Positions 46,947 to 57,168 of a stretch of 64,000 nt of DNA are shown piece after piece. The translations under genes were made by a program, and so were the position numbers. The notes under the pieces are model-generated. The model did not search any database, was not told the origin of the DNA, and was given only the letters and a program-made list of their open reading frames with translations. The DNA comes from Streptomyces sp. 35G-GA-8. GTDB lineage: Bacteria > Actinomycetota > Actinomycetes > Streptomycetales > Streptomycetaceae. The stretch's first letter is position 1. The number at the start of each line of letters is the position of its first letter. Location of the stretch: NCBI RefSeq assembly GCF_023534745.1, contig NZ_JAMHJQ010000002.1:411938-475937 (forward strand), in the 5' to 3' direction.

Positions 46947-48668
46947 TCAGATCGGCACGATGTCCGGCGCACCGAGCCGCGCCGCGTCCGCCGTCTGGTC
47001 GTCCGGCTGCCGCTGCGACTCGCGCTCCGCCTCCACCCTCTTCTCGTAGTGCTCGACCTCCCGCTCGATCCGGTCCTTGTCCCAGCCGAGCACCGGCGCC
47101 ATCAGCTCCGCGCACTCCCGCGCGCTGCGGGTGCCGCGGTCGAACGTCTCGATCGAGATCCGGGTCCGCCGCGTCAGTACGTCGTCGAGATGACGCGCCC
47201 CTTCGTGGGAGGCCGCGTAGACGATCTCGGCGCGCAGATAGTCGTCGGCGGCGGCCAGCGGCTCACCGAGACCCGGGTCCGCCGCGATCAGTTCGAGCAG
47301 TTCCTCGACGAGCGTCCCGTACCGGTTCAGCAGATGCTCCACGCGGGCGACATGGATCCCGGTCCGCGCGGCCATCCTCGCCCGCGCGTTCCACAGCGCG
47401 TGATACCCCTCGGCACCGAGCAGCGGCACATCCTCGGTGACGCACTCCGCCACCCGCTGGTCGAGGCCGTGCACCGCCTCGTCCACCGCGTCCTTGGCCA
47501 TCACCCGGTACGTCGTGTACTTGCCACCGGCGACGACCACCATGCCGGGCACCGGATGCGCGACGGTGTGCTCGCGCGACAGCTTGCTGGTGGCGTCGGA
47601 CTCCCCGGCGAGCAGCGGACGCAGTCCCGCGTACACCCCCTGTACGTCGTCCCTGGTCAGCGGCGTGTGCAGCACCGAATTCACATGTTCGAGCAGATAG
47701 TCGATATCTGCGCTGGAGGCCGCCGGATGGGCCTTGTCCAGATCCCAGTCGGTGTCGGTGGTGCCCACGATCCAGTGCCGGCCCCAGGGGATGACGAACA
47801 GCACCGATTTCTCGGTCCGCAGGATCAGCCCCGTCGTCGAGTGGATCCGGTCCTTGGGCACGACCAGATGGATGCCCTTGGAGGCCCGGACATGGAACTG
47901 CCCGCGCTCGGCGATCAGCGCCTGGGTGTCGTCCGTCCAGACCCCGGTGGCGTTGACGACCTGCTTGGCCCGGATCTCGTACTCCCCAGCCCCTTCCCGC
48001 CCTGAGCTCTCCACGTCCCTCACACGAGCCCCGACCACCCGCTCGCCCTCGCGCAGAAAGCCGATGACCCGCGCCCGGCTGGCGACATGCGCGCCATAGG
48101 TCGCCGCCGTACGCACCAGCGTCGCCACATAGCGCGCGTCGTCCATCTGCGCGTCGTAGTACTGCAACGCCCCCACCAGCGCGTCCTTCTTGAGGCAGGG
48201 CGCCACCCGCAGCGCGTGGCGCCGGGAGAGATGGCGGTGGACGGGCAGCCCGCGGCCGTGTCCTGACGAGACGGACATCGCGTCGTACAGCGCGACGCCC
48301 GAGCCCGCGTAGAGCCGCTCCCAGCCCTTGTGCCGCAACGGGTAGAGGAAGGGCACCGGCTTCACCAGATGGGGCGCCAGCTTCTCCAGCAGCAGCCCGC
48401 GTTCCTTGAGCGCCTCACGGACGAGCGCGAAGTCCAGCATCTCCAGATAGCGCAGCCCGCCATGGATCAGCTTGCTCGACCTGCTGGAGGTGCCGGACGC
48501 CCAGTCGCGCGCCTCGACGAGGCCGGTCGCCAGCCCTCGGGTCACGGCATCGAGGGCGGTCCCCGCTCCGACCACACCCGCGCCCACGACCAGCACGTCC
48601 AGTTCACGCTCGGCCATCGCCGCGAGCGCCTGGCCGCGCTCCGCAGGTCCCAGTGTCGCTGTTCTCAC
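46947..48668 (-). CDS. glpD: Glycerol-3-phosphate dehydrogenase, aerobic
   Basis: 573 residues. FAD motif VLVVGAGVVGAGTALDAVTRG near residue 25, then SSRSSKLIHGGLRYLEMLDF and AKQVVNATGVWTD, all characteristic of GlpD. It oxidises glycerol-3-phosphate to dihydroxyacetone phosphate at the membrane. The GTG start has GGGAGG upstream. No glpF/glpK genes in the window, so it is a stand-alone copy. Confidence 0.95.
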   Translation of the reverse strand: MRTATLGPAERGQALAAMAERELDVLVVGAGVVGAGTALDAVTRGLATGLVEARDWASGTSSRSSKLIHGGLRYLEMLDFALVREALKERGLLLEKLAPHLVKPVPFLYPLRHKGWERLYAGSGVALYDAMSVSSGHGRGLPVHRHLSRRHALRVAPCLKKDALVGALQYYDAQMDDARYVATLVRTAATYGAHVASRARVIGFLREGERVVGARVRDVESSGREGAGEYEIRAKQVVNATGVWTDDTQALIAERGQFHVRASKGIHLVVPKDRIHSTTGLILRTEKSVLFVIPWGRHWIVGTTDTDWDLDKAHPAASSADIDYLLEHVNSVLHTPLTRDDVQGVYAGLRPLLAGESDATSKLSREHTVAHPVPGMVVVAGGKYTTYRVMAKDAVDEAVHGLDQRVAECVTEDVPLLGAEGYHALWNARARMAARTGIHVARVEHLLNRYGTLVEELLELIAADPGLGEPLAAADDYLRAEIVYAASHEGARHLDDVLTRRTRISIETFDRGTRSARECAELMAPVLGWDKDRIEREVEHYEKRVEAERESQRQPDDQTADAARLGAPDIVPI

Positions 48669-48932
48669 CGCTGCCTCCCGTCGTCCCCCGTGTGGTCGGG
48701 CTCACACCATCGATTCTGTCCGCACTCCACGACTTCAGCCACTGCCTGTGGATAACACCGGTCACACAGCTGTCGACGAATAGCGCCGTCCCTCTCGCGA
48801 AACGGACTTCCCCGGCCGCGTAATGCCGCATAACGGTCATATTTACGCCTAGTCTGACATTGCGCATGCCCATTCTGTCCACAGGGTTTGCGCTCTCTGT
48901 CCACTCCGGCTAAGGGAAGGGCGGTCATCGCC
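48669..48932. other. Divergent promoter region of glpD and the UDP-sugar dehydrogenase-like gene
   Basis: 264 bases with AT-richer segments (48825-48875). Contains DnaA-box-like sequences TGTGGATAA (48747-48755) and TGTCCACA (48876-48883), too few and too scattered to call an origin. Confidence 0.4.
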
Positions 48933-50195
48933 GTGCCCGCAGATCTCGCCGTCATCGGACTCGGCCATCTCGGCCTGCCCCTCGCCCACGCCGCCGTGGC
49001 CGCCGGTATCGAGACCATCGGCTTCGACACCGACCCGCGGCCCGTCGCCGAGCTGGCCGCCGGCCACTCCCCGGTCGACGGCCCGCTCACCGCCTCCGAC
49101 GTACGCCGGATGCTCTCGGGGGGCTTCCGGCCGACCACCAACCCCACCGATCTCGGCCGGGTCCGTACGGCCGTCATCTGCGCGCCCACCCCGCTCGGCG
49201 CCGACCGCACCCCCGACCTGACCGCGATCGGCGACGCGGCCCGCGCGCTGGCCGCCCGGCTGCGCCCGCACACCACCGTGCTGCTGGAGTCACCCGCCGC
49301 GCCCGGCACCACCGAGGGATTCCTCCGCACCATCCTGGAGGAGGGCTCAGGACTGCGCGCCGGACGCGACTTCCATCTCGCCTACTCCCCCGGCCGGCTC
49401 GACCCCGGCAACCGCACGCACGGCTTCGCCAACACCCCCAAGGTGATCGGTGGCCTCACCCCCGCCTGCACCGAGTCGGCGGCGGCCTTCTACAGCCGCC
49501 TCACCGACAAGGTCGTCCGGGCGCGCGGACCGCGCGAGGCCGAGACGGTCAAGCTTCTCGAAACCAACTTCCGGCACGTCAACATCGCCCTGGTCAACGA
49601 GATGGCCGTGCTCTGCCATGACCTCGGCGTCGACCTCTGGGACGTCATCCGCTGCGCCGAGACCAAGCCCTTCGGCTTCCAGGCCTTCCGGCCGGGCCCC
49701 GGCGTCGGCGGCCATGGCGCGCCGATGGATCCCAGCTATCTGCCGCACGCCGGCCGCACGCCGGGCCATCCGCTGCGGATGGTCGGCCTCGCCCAGGAGA
49801 TCAACTCCCGGATGCCGCAGTACGTCATCCAGCGCAGCGCCACCCTCCTCAACGAGCACGGCAAGTCCGCGCGCGGCGCCCGCGTACTGCTCCTCGGCGT
49901 CACCTACAAGCCCGACCTCGCCGACCAGGAGAACTCACCGGCCACCGAGATCGCCTGCCGGCTGATGGATCTGGGCGCCACCGTCAGCTACCACGATCCC
50001 TACGTCCCGGACTGGCGCGTACGCGAACTCCCCGTCCCACGCGCGGACTCGCTCTACGAGGCCGCCGCCAACGCGGATCTGACGGTGCTGCTCCAGCACC
50101 ACCGCACGTACGACCTCCAAGGTCTGGCGGTCAAGGCGCAGTTGCTGCTGGACACCAGGGGCGCGAGCCCGGCGGGCGCCGCGTACCGCCTCTGA
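48933..50195 (+). CDS. UDP-glucose/GDP-mannose dehydrogenase-family protein lacking catalytic residues
   Basis: 420 residues with the family architecture: Rossmann start DLAVIGLGHLGLPLAHA, central helices with conserved Lys207 and Asn212 (ETVKLLETNFRHVNIAL), and a C-terminal UDP-binding part (LLGVTYKPDLADQENSPA). Closest by motif to WecC/TviB-type UDP-HexNAc dehydrogenases. However the nucleophile motif GGHCxPVDP reads GGHGAPMDP (Gly262 for Cys), and the SPERxxPG motif reads SPGRLDPG (Gly for Glu). It should not complete the normal two-step oxidation. GTG start; GGGAAGGG lies upstream. Confidence 0.85.
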   Translation: MPADLAVIGLGHLGLPLAHAAVAAGIETIGFDTDPRPVAELAAGHSPVDGPLTASDVRRMLSGGFRPTTNPTDLGRVRTAVICAPTPLGADRTPDLTAIGDAARALAARLRPHTTVLLESPAAPGTTEGFLRTILEEGSGLRAGRDFHLAYSPGRLDPGNRTHGFANTPKVIGGLTPACTESAAAFYSRLTDKVVRARGPREAETVKLLETNFRHVNIALVNEMAVLCHDLGVDLWDVIRCAETKPFGFQAFRPGPGVGGHGAPMDPSYLPHAGRTPGHPLRMVGLAQEINSRMPQYVIQRSATLLNEHGKSARGARVLLLGVTYKPDLADQENSPATEIACRLMDLGATVSYHDPYVPDWRVRELPVPRADSLYEAAANADLTVLLQHHRTYDLQGLAVKAQLLLDTRGASPAGAAYRL

Positions 50196-50308
50196 AACCG
50201 GGCGTACCACGCTGAAACCGGTACGGGACTGTCCGAGCCGACTGCTACTGTCCAGGGCCATCGAGCGCAGATCATGCGCACGACATTTTCCCTGGGGGGA
50301 TTCTCAGC

Positions 50309-50803
50309 ATGAGCCAGTCCGTTCCACCACCCGGCAACCCGTTCGCGGGCGGCGCCGTTCCGCCCGGCCCGTACACCCCGCCCCCACCGCCCGCGCCCGC
50401 GCGCGACAATCTCGCGCTCGGTCTGGTGGCGGCCCTGGTCGCCGCGCTCGTCGCCGGCGGGGTCTACGGCGGGATCGCCGGGGGCCTTGAGCGCGAGATC
50501 GGCTTCGCCGCCATCGGCGTCGGCTTCCTCGTCGGGTTCGCCGCCGGCAAGGTCGGCGGGCCCAACCCCGTACTGCCGGTCGTCGGCGCCGTGCTGTCCC
50601 TGGGCGCGGTCTACCTGGGCCAGCTCCTCGGCATCGCGATCATCGTCGCCAAGGAACTGAACGTGTCCACGACGGACGTCTTCCTCGACAACTTCGGTCT
50701 GCTGACCGAGGCGTGGAACGAGAGCAAGGACATCATGACGTTCCTGTTCTTCGCGCTCGCCGCCTTCGCGGCCTTCTCCGGAGCGAAGAAGGCCGCCGAA
50801 TAA
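50309..50803 (+). CDS. Small multi-pass membrane protein
   Basis: 164 residues. Pro-rich N-terminus (PPPGNPFAGGAVPPGPYTP) then four hydrophobic segments, the first Gly/Ala-rich (ALGLVAALVAALVAGGVYGG) and the last near the C-terminus (IMTFLFFALAAFAAFSGA). No characterised family recognised. Single gene, ending just before a strong terminator. Confidence 0.78.
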   Translation: MSQSVPPPGNPFAGGAVPPGPYTPPPPPAPARDNLALGLVAALVAALVAGGVYGGIAGGLEREIGFAAIGVGFLVGFAAGKVGGPNPVLPVVGAVLSLGAVYLGQLLGIAIIVAKELNVSTTDVFLDNFGLLTEAWNESKDIMTFLFFALAAFAAFSGAKKAAE

Positions 50804-50822
50804 GGCGGCCCTTCACACAGCC

Positions 50823-50859
50823 GAATGCCCCGGGCCGCGCGACGCGGCCCGGGGCATTC
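50823..50859. terminator. Bidirectional terminator between membrane protein and guaB3
   Basis: A 17-pair perfect stem GAATGCCCCGGGCCGCG / CGCGGCCCGGGGCATTC with loop CGA, between convergent genes. Confidence 0.92.
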
Positions 50860-50908
50860 CGCCTCAGAAGTCCTCACGAGTCCTCAGGAGTCATGAGCCC
50901 GACGCTCC

Positions 50909-52033
50909 TCAGCGGCGGTGCTGCGAGTCCGCCACCGTCACCTCGACGCGCTGGAACTCCTTGAGCTCGCTGTAGCCCGTCGTCGCCATGGCCCGCCTCA
51001 GCGCGCCGAAGAAGTTCATCGACCCGTCCGGGATGTGCGAGGGGCCGGTAAGGACCTCCTCCGTCGTCCCGACGATGCCCAGATCCACCAGCTTGCCGCG
51101 CGGCACGTCCTCGTGGACCGCCTCCATGCCCCAGTGGCGCCCCTTGCCCGGCGCGTCCGTGGCCCGCGCCAGCGGCGAGCCGATCATCACCGAGTCCGCT
51201 CCGCACGCGATCGCCTTGGGCAGATCACCCGACCAGCCGACCCCGCCGTCCGCGATGACATGCACATACCGGCCACCGGACTCGTCCATGTAGTCCCGGC
51301 GGGCCGCCGCGACATCCGCGACGGCGGTCGCCATCGGGACCTGGATGCCCAGCACATTGCGGGTGGTGTGCGCGGCGCCGCCGCCGAAGCCGACCAGCAC
51401 GCCCGCCGCGCCCGTACGCATCAGATGCAGGGCCGCGGTGTACGTGGCGCAGCCGCCGACGATGACCGGCACATCCAGCTCGTAGATGAACTGCTTCAGG
51501 TTCAGCGGCTCCGCGGCCCCCGAGACATGCTCGGCGGAGACGGTCGTCCCGCGGATGACGAAGATGTCGACCCCGGCGTCCACCACGGCCTTGGAGAACT
51601 GCGCGGTGCGCTGCGGCGAGAGCGCGGCGGCCGTGACCACGCCCGATTCCCGCACCTCCTTGATGCGCTGCCCGATCAGCTCTTCCTTGATCGGCTCGGC
51701 GTAGATCTCCTGGAGCCTGCGGTTGGCGGTGGCCTCCTCAAGACCGGCGATCTCGTCGAGCAGCGGCTCCGGGTCCTCGTAGCGGGTCCACAGGCCCTCC
51801 AGGTTGAGCACCCCCAGACCGCCCATCTCACCGATCCGGATCGCGGTCCGCGGGGAGACGACGGAGTCCATGGGAGCGGCCAGGAAGGGCAGCTCGAACC
51901 GATAGGCGTCGATCTGCCAGGCGATCGAGACCTCCTTCGGGTCCCGGGTGCGCCGGCTGGGGACGACGGCGATGTCGTCGAAGGCGTACGCCCTGCGGCC
52001 GCGCTTGCCGCGCCCAATCTCGATCTCAGTCAC
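50909..52033 (-). CDS. guaB3: GuaB3-type IMP dehydrogenase-family protein
   Basis: 374 residues, one TIM-barrel without CBS domains, as in the GuaB3 subgroup (starts EIEIGRGKRGRRAYAFDDIAVV). Family members in cyanobacteria have been described as GMP reductases. The loop that in IMP dehydrogenase carries the catalytic Cys (GSICTTR) here reads GGGAAHTTR, with His222 in the Cys position. The flap (HWGMEAVHEDVPRG) differs from GuaB. It follows guaB by 114 bases with a terminator between, so it probably has its own promoter. Its reaction in actinobacteria is not settled. Confidence 0.9.
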   Translation of the reverse strand: MTEIEIGRGKRGRRAYAFDDIAVVPSRRTRDPKEVSIAWQIDAYRFELPFLAAPMDSVVSPRTAIRIGEMGGLGVLNLEGLWTRYEDPEPLLDEIAGLEEATANRRLQEIYAEPIKEELIGQRIKEVRESGVVTAAALSPQRTAQFSKAVVDAGVDIFVIRGTTVSAEHVSGAAEPLNLKQFIYELDVPVIVGGCATYTAALHLMRTGAAGVLVGFGGGAAHTTRNVLGIQVPMATAVADVAAARRDYMDESGGRYVHVIADGGVGWSGDLPKAIACGADSVMIGSPLARATDAPGKGRHWGMEAVHEDVPRGKLVDLGIVGTTEEVLTGPSHIPDGSMNFFGALRRAMATTGYSELKEFQRVEVTVADSQHRR

Positions 52034-52083
52034 GATGTGTGGCCTTTCCCTCTACGTCTGCCCGTCCAGTATCCCCGACGCGC

Positions 52084-52124
52084 CCGTGAGGGGCGGTCCC
52101 GGAAACCGGGGCCGCCCCTCACGG
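52084..52124 (-). terminator. Terminator after guaB
   Basis: CCGTGAGGGGCGG (52084-52096) pairs with CCGCCCCTCACGG (52112-52124), with additional inner pairing TCCCGG/CCGGGG. It lies between guaB and guaB3 on the minus strand. Confidence 0.85.
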
Positions 52125-52147
52125 AAACATGTGCTTATCTCACGGTC

Positions 52148-53692
<1,545 letters not shown>

Positions 53693-53862
53693 CTAACGGG
53701 CTTCGCGGGCCACTCATTCCACGATCGAGATCACCGATCGGCTTCGTATGTTCATACGTTCGCGGGCCTTCGAACGCCGCTCGCGGTGACCGCCGGGCGG
53801 GCGGACGCCGGTACGACCGCCGGTACGACCGTCCGTTCAGGAGCCCGGACGACCGCCCCGGT

Positions 53863-54528
53863 TCACTGCTCGGCCAGGGCCCGCAGCCTGCTGAGCGCGC
53901 GGTGCTGGGCGACCCGTACGGCGCCCGGCGACATCCCCAGCATCTGCCCGGTCTCCTCGGCGGTCAGCCCGACCGCGACCCGCAGCACCAGCAGCTCGCG
54001 CTGGTTCTCCGGCAGATTGGCGAGCAGTTTCTTGGCCCACTCCGCGTCACTGCTGAGCAGCGCGCGCTCCTCGGGGCCCAGGGAGTCGTCCGGCCGCTCG
54101 GGCATCTCGTCGGACGGCACAGCCGTGGATCCCGGGTGCCGCATGGCGGCGCGCTGGAGATCGGCGACCTTGTGCCCGGCGATGGCGAAGACGAACGCCT
54201 CGAAGGGCCGGCCGGTGTCGCGGTAGCGCGGCAGCGCCATGAGGACGGCGACACAGACTTCCTGTGCGAGGTCCTCCACGAAGTGCCGCGCGTCACCGGG
54301 CAGCCGGTTCAGTCGCGTACGGCAGTAACGCAGCGCGAGCGGATGGACCCGGGCCAGCAGATCGTGCGTGGCCTGTTCGTCGCCGTCGACGGCACGGTGA
54401 ACGAGCGCACCAATCACCGTGGTCTCGTCATCGCGCATCGGTCCATGGTGCCTTGGCGGCTGCTGATCGGTGGCACCGCGTCCATAGTTGTGCACCGAAG
54501 CGTTATGAGCGGGTGCGGCAGAACTCAT
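53863..54528 (-). CDS. shbA: ECF-type sigma factor, ShbA-like
   Basis: 221 residues. Sigma region 2 ([21 protein letters not shown] ... [21 protein letters not shown]) and region 4 ([27 protein letters not shown] ... [15 protein letters not shown]) are intact; there is no obvious anti-sigma gene beside it. In Streptomyces griseus a sigma factor of this type next to bldM/whiD, ShbA, directs transcription of the principal sigma gene hrdB; I assign the name by position and sequence character. Start at 54528 chosen because GGGAGAG lies 8 bases upstream; MRDDET at 54438 is a shorter option. Confidence 0.8.
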   Translation of the reverse strand: MSSAAPAHNASVHNYGRGATDQQPPRHHGPMRDDETTVIGALVHRAVDGDEQATHDLLARVHPLALRYCRTRLNRLPGDARHFVEDLAQEVCVAVLMALPRYRDTGRPFEAFVFAIAGHKVADLQRAAMRHPGSTAVPSDEMPERPDDSLGPEERALLSSDAEWAKKLLANLPENQRELLVLRVAVGLTAEETGQMLGMSPGAVRVAQHRALSRLRALAEQ

Positions 54529-54701
54529 TTCCTGCGCTCTCCCCTCGCGCTCGTCCGACTCGTCCCCGAGGAACTCCACAACTCAAGGATGCGGCATCGC
54601 GCGGGAAACGAGTGTGTACGAGCGTACGTTGCCCCGCCCGCCGGGGGTCCACCGCGAGGGACACGGCGGAATCAGCGGCGGGCGGGGACGGCTACGGCGT
54701 G

Positions 54702-55313
54702 TCAGCGGACGAGGCCCCAGCGGAAGCCGAGCGCCACCGCGTGCGCGCGGTCCGAGGCGCCGAGCTTCTTGAAGAGCCGCCGGGCGTGTGTCTTGACCGT
54801 GTCCTCGGAGAGGAACAGCTCACGGCCGATCTCCGCGTTCGACCGGCCATGGCTCATGCCTTCGAGCACCTGGATCTCGCGCGCGGTGAGCGTGGGCGCC
54901 GCGCCCATCTCGGCCGAGCGGAGCCGGCGCGGCGCGAGCCGCCAGGTCGGATCGGCGAGCGCCTGTGTGACGGTCGCGCGCAGTTCGGCACGCGAGGCGT
55001 CCTTGTGGAGATAGCCGCGGGCACCGGCGGCGACCGCGAGCGCGACACCGTCCAGGTCCTCGGCGACGGTCAGCATGATGATCCGGGCGCCGGGGTCCGC
55101 CGAGAGCAGCCGGCGGACTGTCTCGACACCGCCCAGCCCCGGCATGCGTACATCCATCAGAATCAGGTCGGACCGGTCGGCACCCCAGCGGCGGAGGACT
55201 TCCTCGCCGTTGGCCGCGGTCGTCACGCGCTCGACGCCGGGCACGGTCGCGACCGCGCGGCGAAGCGCCTCTCGGGCAAGCGGGGAGTCGTCGCAGACGA
55301 GGACGGATGTCAT
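54702..55313 (-). CDS. bldM: Developmental response regulator BldM
   Basis: 203 residues starting MTSVLVCDDSPLAREALRRA. Receiver domain with D54 in LILMDVRMPGL and C-terminal LuxR helix-turn-helix (LTAREIQVLEGMSHGRSNAEIGRELFLSEDTVKTHARRLF). It matches BldM, an orphan regulator needed for aerial hypha formation, which acts as homodimer or with WhiI and does not depend on normal phosphorylation. It lies between the ShbA-like gene and divergent whiD, with a sigma-BldN promoter upstream. Confidence 0.95.
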   Translation of the reverse strand: MTSVLVCDDSPLAREALRRAVATVPGVERVTTAANGEEVLRRWGADRSDLILMDVRMPGLGGVETVRRLLSADPGARIIMLTVAEDLDGVALAVAAGARGYLHKDASRAELRATVTQALADPTWRLAPRRLRSAEMGAAPTLTAREIQVLEGMSHGRSNAEIGRELFLSEDTVKTHARRLFKKLGASDRAHAVALGFRWGLVR

Positions 55314-55436
55314 GACCGTCCTCCGCAGCTGATGCGCGTCACCTTGAGCCTCCAGGCTGGGTACATATCGTCACCTGTGCGATTGACGCCCTCGGACATG
55401 CGCCCGAGCGCTCATTCTCTCAACCGCCTCGCACAT

Positions 55437-55464
55437 TCAACGATGGTCACTCGAAAGAGTTACG
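55437..55464 (-). promoter_or_regulatory. Sigma-BldN promoter of bldM
   Basis: On the minus strand CGTAAC (55459-55464), exactly 16 bases, CGTTGA (55437-55442): identical to the published sigma-BldN consensus CGTAAC-N16-CGTTGA. The predicted transcription start is about 115 bases before the bldM ATG. Confidence 0.92.
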
Positions 55465-55617
55465 GGTCGGACAGCCCTCTTCGACACTCCCTGTGAGGGG
55501 TCGCACACGGAGGAGAGCGCCAGGGGTTGACCGGTACCCAATCGGAGGTATGCCCCATTTAGCGGCTTTTCTTCACTTTTACTGGTGTCTGTGGCTAGAT
55601 TCGCAATGAGTCATATT

Positions 55618-55642
55618 TACATCTACTTACATAGTAGATGTA
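55618..55642. promoter_or_regulatory. Perfect inverted repeat upstream of whiD
   Basis: TACATCTAC (55618-55626) and GTAGATGTA (55634-55642) flank a 7-base centre TTACATA. It is about 95 bases before the whiD start, and its AT-rich arms suit a dimeric operator or an mRNA hairpin. It does not match the BldM or BldD consensus that I know. Confidence 0.6.
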
Positions 55643-55737
55643 CGGTCGTGAGCACCGGTGCGTGTACGCGCCGGGCTCGTACCCGGCGTCCAAGCGGCCC
55701 GTATCCGCCTCAGCACGGTTTCAAGGGGACATGAGCA

Positions 55738-56112
55738 ATGGCAGATTTCTCCCGCCTTCCCGGACCGAACGCAGACCTGTGGGACTGGCAGCTCCTCGCG
55801 GCATGTCGGGGTGTCGACAGTTCGCTCTTCTTCCACCCCGAAGGGGAAAGAGGCGCGGCACGAAGCGCGCGTGAGAACTCGGCGAAAGAGGTGTGCATGA
55901 GGTGCCCCGTCCGCGCGGAGTGCGCGGCACACGCCCTGGCGGTGCGGGAGCCGTACGGCGTGTGGGGCGGACTGACCGAGGACGAACGCGAGGAGCTGAT
56001 GGGGCGGGCGCGGACCCGGCTGATCACGGCGTCGACCTCGGGTCACGGCACCGGCACCGGCACCGGCACCGGTCACGGCCAGGGCCACCACGGGAGCCAC
56101 GAGAACGGCTGA
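55738..56112 (+). CDS. whiD: WhiB-family iron-sulfur regulator WhiD
   Basis: 124 residues starting ADFSRLPGPNADLWDWQLLA. Four cluster-ligand cysteines are exactly at C23, C53, C56 and C62, as in WhiD, followed by the GVWGG turn (YGVWGGLT) and basic C-terminal part (RARTRLITA). WhiD binds a [4Fe-4S] cluster and region 4 of the principal sigma factor and is needed for spore maturation. The C-terminus has an extra run of Gly/Thr/His (GTGTGTGTGHGQGHHGSH) from a simple repeat. AAGGGGAC precedes the ATG. Confidence 0.95.
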   Translation: MADFSRLPGPNADLWDWQLLAACRGVDSSLFFHPEGERGAARSARENSAKEVCMRCPVRAECAAHALAVREPYGVWGGLTEDEREELMGRARTRLITASTSGHGTGTGTGTGHGQGHHGSHENG

Positions 56113-56196
56113 CCGTCCGCCGCCGCATGAGCGAAGAAACGTTCCTCCAGGTAAGGCCACACCGCACATCCCGCACCACCCCCCTGCGGCGCCCTC

Positions 56197-57087
56197 TCAG
56201 CGCGCGCCCGCCAGGACCAGCTGATCCAGCGTCGCCGCCACGGCCGGGACCTGAGCGAGATCGGGCAGGGTCAGCGCGACGATCTCCCGGTGAACGGACG
56301 GCTCGACAGCGAGCGTACGAACGCCCTCGGTACGTACGGACTCCATCGCCAGCTCCGGCAGCACCGCCACCCCCAGCCCCGCCGCGACCAGGCCGATCAC
56401 GGCCGGATAGTCATCCGTCGCGAAGTCGATCCGGGGCGTGAATCCCGCCGCCTCACACGCGTCGACCAGCTGGGTACGACAGCGGGGACAGCCCGCGATC
56501 CAGGACTCGGCGGCCAGCTCGGCGATCGCGACCGTACCGGCGTCCGCGAGCCGGTGATCCTCGGGGACCAGACCGACGAGCCGGTCCACGAGCAGCGGGC
56601 GCACGACGAGGTCGTCCCACTCCGCGCCGGAGCCGCCGTACCGGAACGCCAGCGCCACATCGCACTCACCGTCCCGCAGCATCACCGCCGAACTCGGCGG
56701 CTCGGCCTCGACCAGCGAGACGCGCGTGCCCGGATGGGCCGCGCGCAGGGCGGCCAGCGCGGTCGGCACCAGCGTGGAACTGCCGCTGGGGAAGGACACC
56801 AGTCTGACCCGGCCGGCCCGCAGCCCGGCGATGGCCGCGATCTCCTCCTCCGCCGCGGTGAGTCCGGCGAGGATGCCCGTCGCGTGCCGTACCAGCGCCT
56901 CGCCGGCCTGCGTCAGCCGCATCTCGCGGCCGGTACGGACGATCAGCGGGGTGCCCGCGGACGATTCGAGCGCCTTCATCTGCTGGCTGACGGCCGGCTG
57001 CGTACAGCCCAGTTCACGGGCCGCGGCGGAGAAGGAGCCCGTGGCGGCCACGGTGCGCAGGACACGGAGATGACGGGCTTCGATCAC
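56197..57087 (-). CDS. LysR-family transcriptional regulator
   Basis: 296 residues from a GTG giving IEARHLRVLRTVAATGSFSA. N-terminal helix-turn-helix (AARELGCTQPAVSQQMKALE) and a periplasmic-binding-protein-like effector domain (about 90-290) with GCPRC near its centre. The start almost coincides with AAGGG, so the mRNA may be leaderless; the long frame to 57891 is an artefact running over the divergent gene. Divergent from the MOSC gene, its likely target. Confidence 0.9.
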   Translation of the reverse strand: MIEARHLRVLRTVAATGSFSAAARELGCTQPAVSQQMKALESSAGTPLIVRTGREMRLTQAGEALVRHATGILAGLTAAEEEIAAIAGLRAGRVRLVSFPSGSSTLVPTALAALRAAHPGTRVSLVEAEPPSSAVMLRDGECDVALAFRYGGSGAEWDDLVVRPLLVDRLVGLVPEDHRLADAGTVAIAELAAESWIAGCPRCRTQLVDACEAAGFTPRIDFATDDYPAVIGLVAAGLGVAVLPELAMESVRTEGVRTLAVEPSVHREIVALTLPDLAQVPAVAATLDQLVLAGAR

Positions 57088-57168
57088 CCTTCGAGTATAA
57101 GTGCATCTTTGGGGTAGCGATGAGTAATGGGTGGAATCTTTGAGAGTGGGGTGGATAGCGTGGCGCGT

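Larger units (their letters stand above)
55314..55737. other. Divergent bldM-whiD regulatory region
   Basis: 424 bases with no gene. Holds the sigma-BldN-type promoter of bldM (55437-55464), a perfect inverted repeat at 55618-55642 and an unusually AT-rich stretch (55550-55640) for this genome, consistent with several promoters and operator sites for two developmental genes. Confidence 0.75.
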
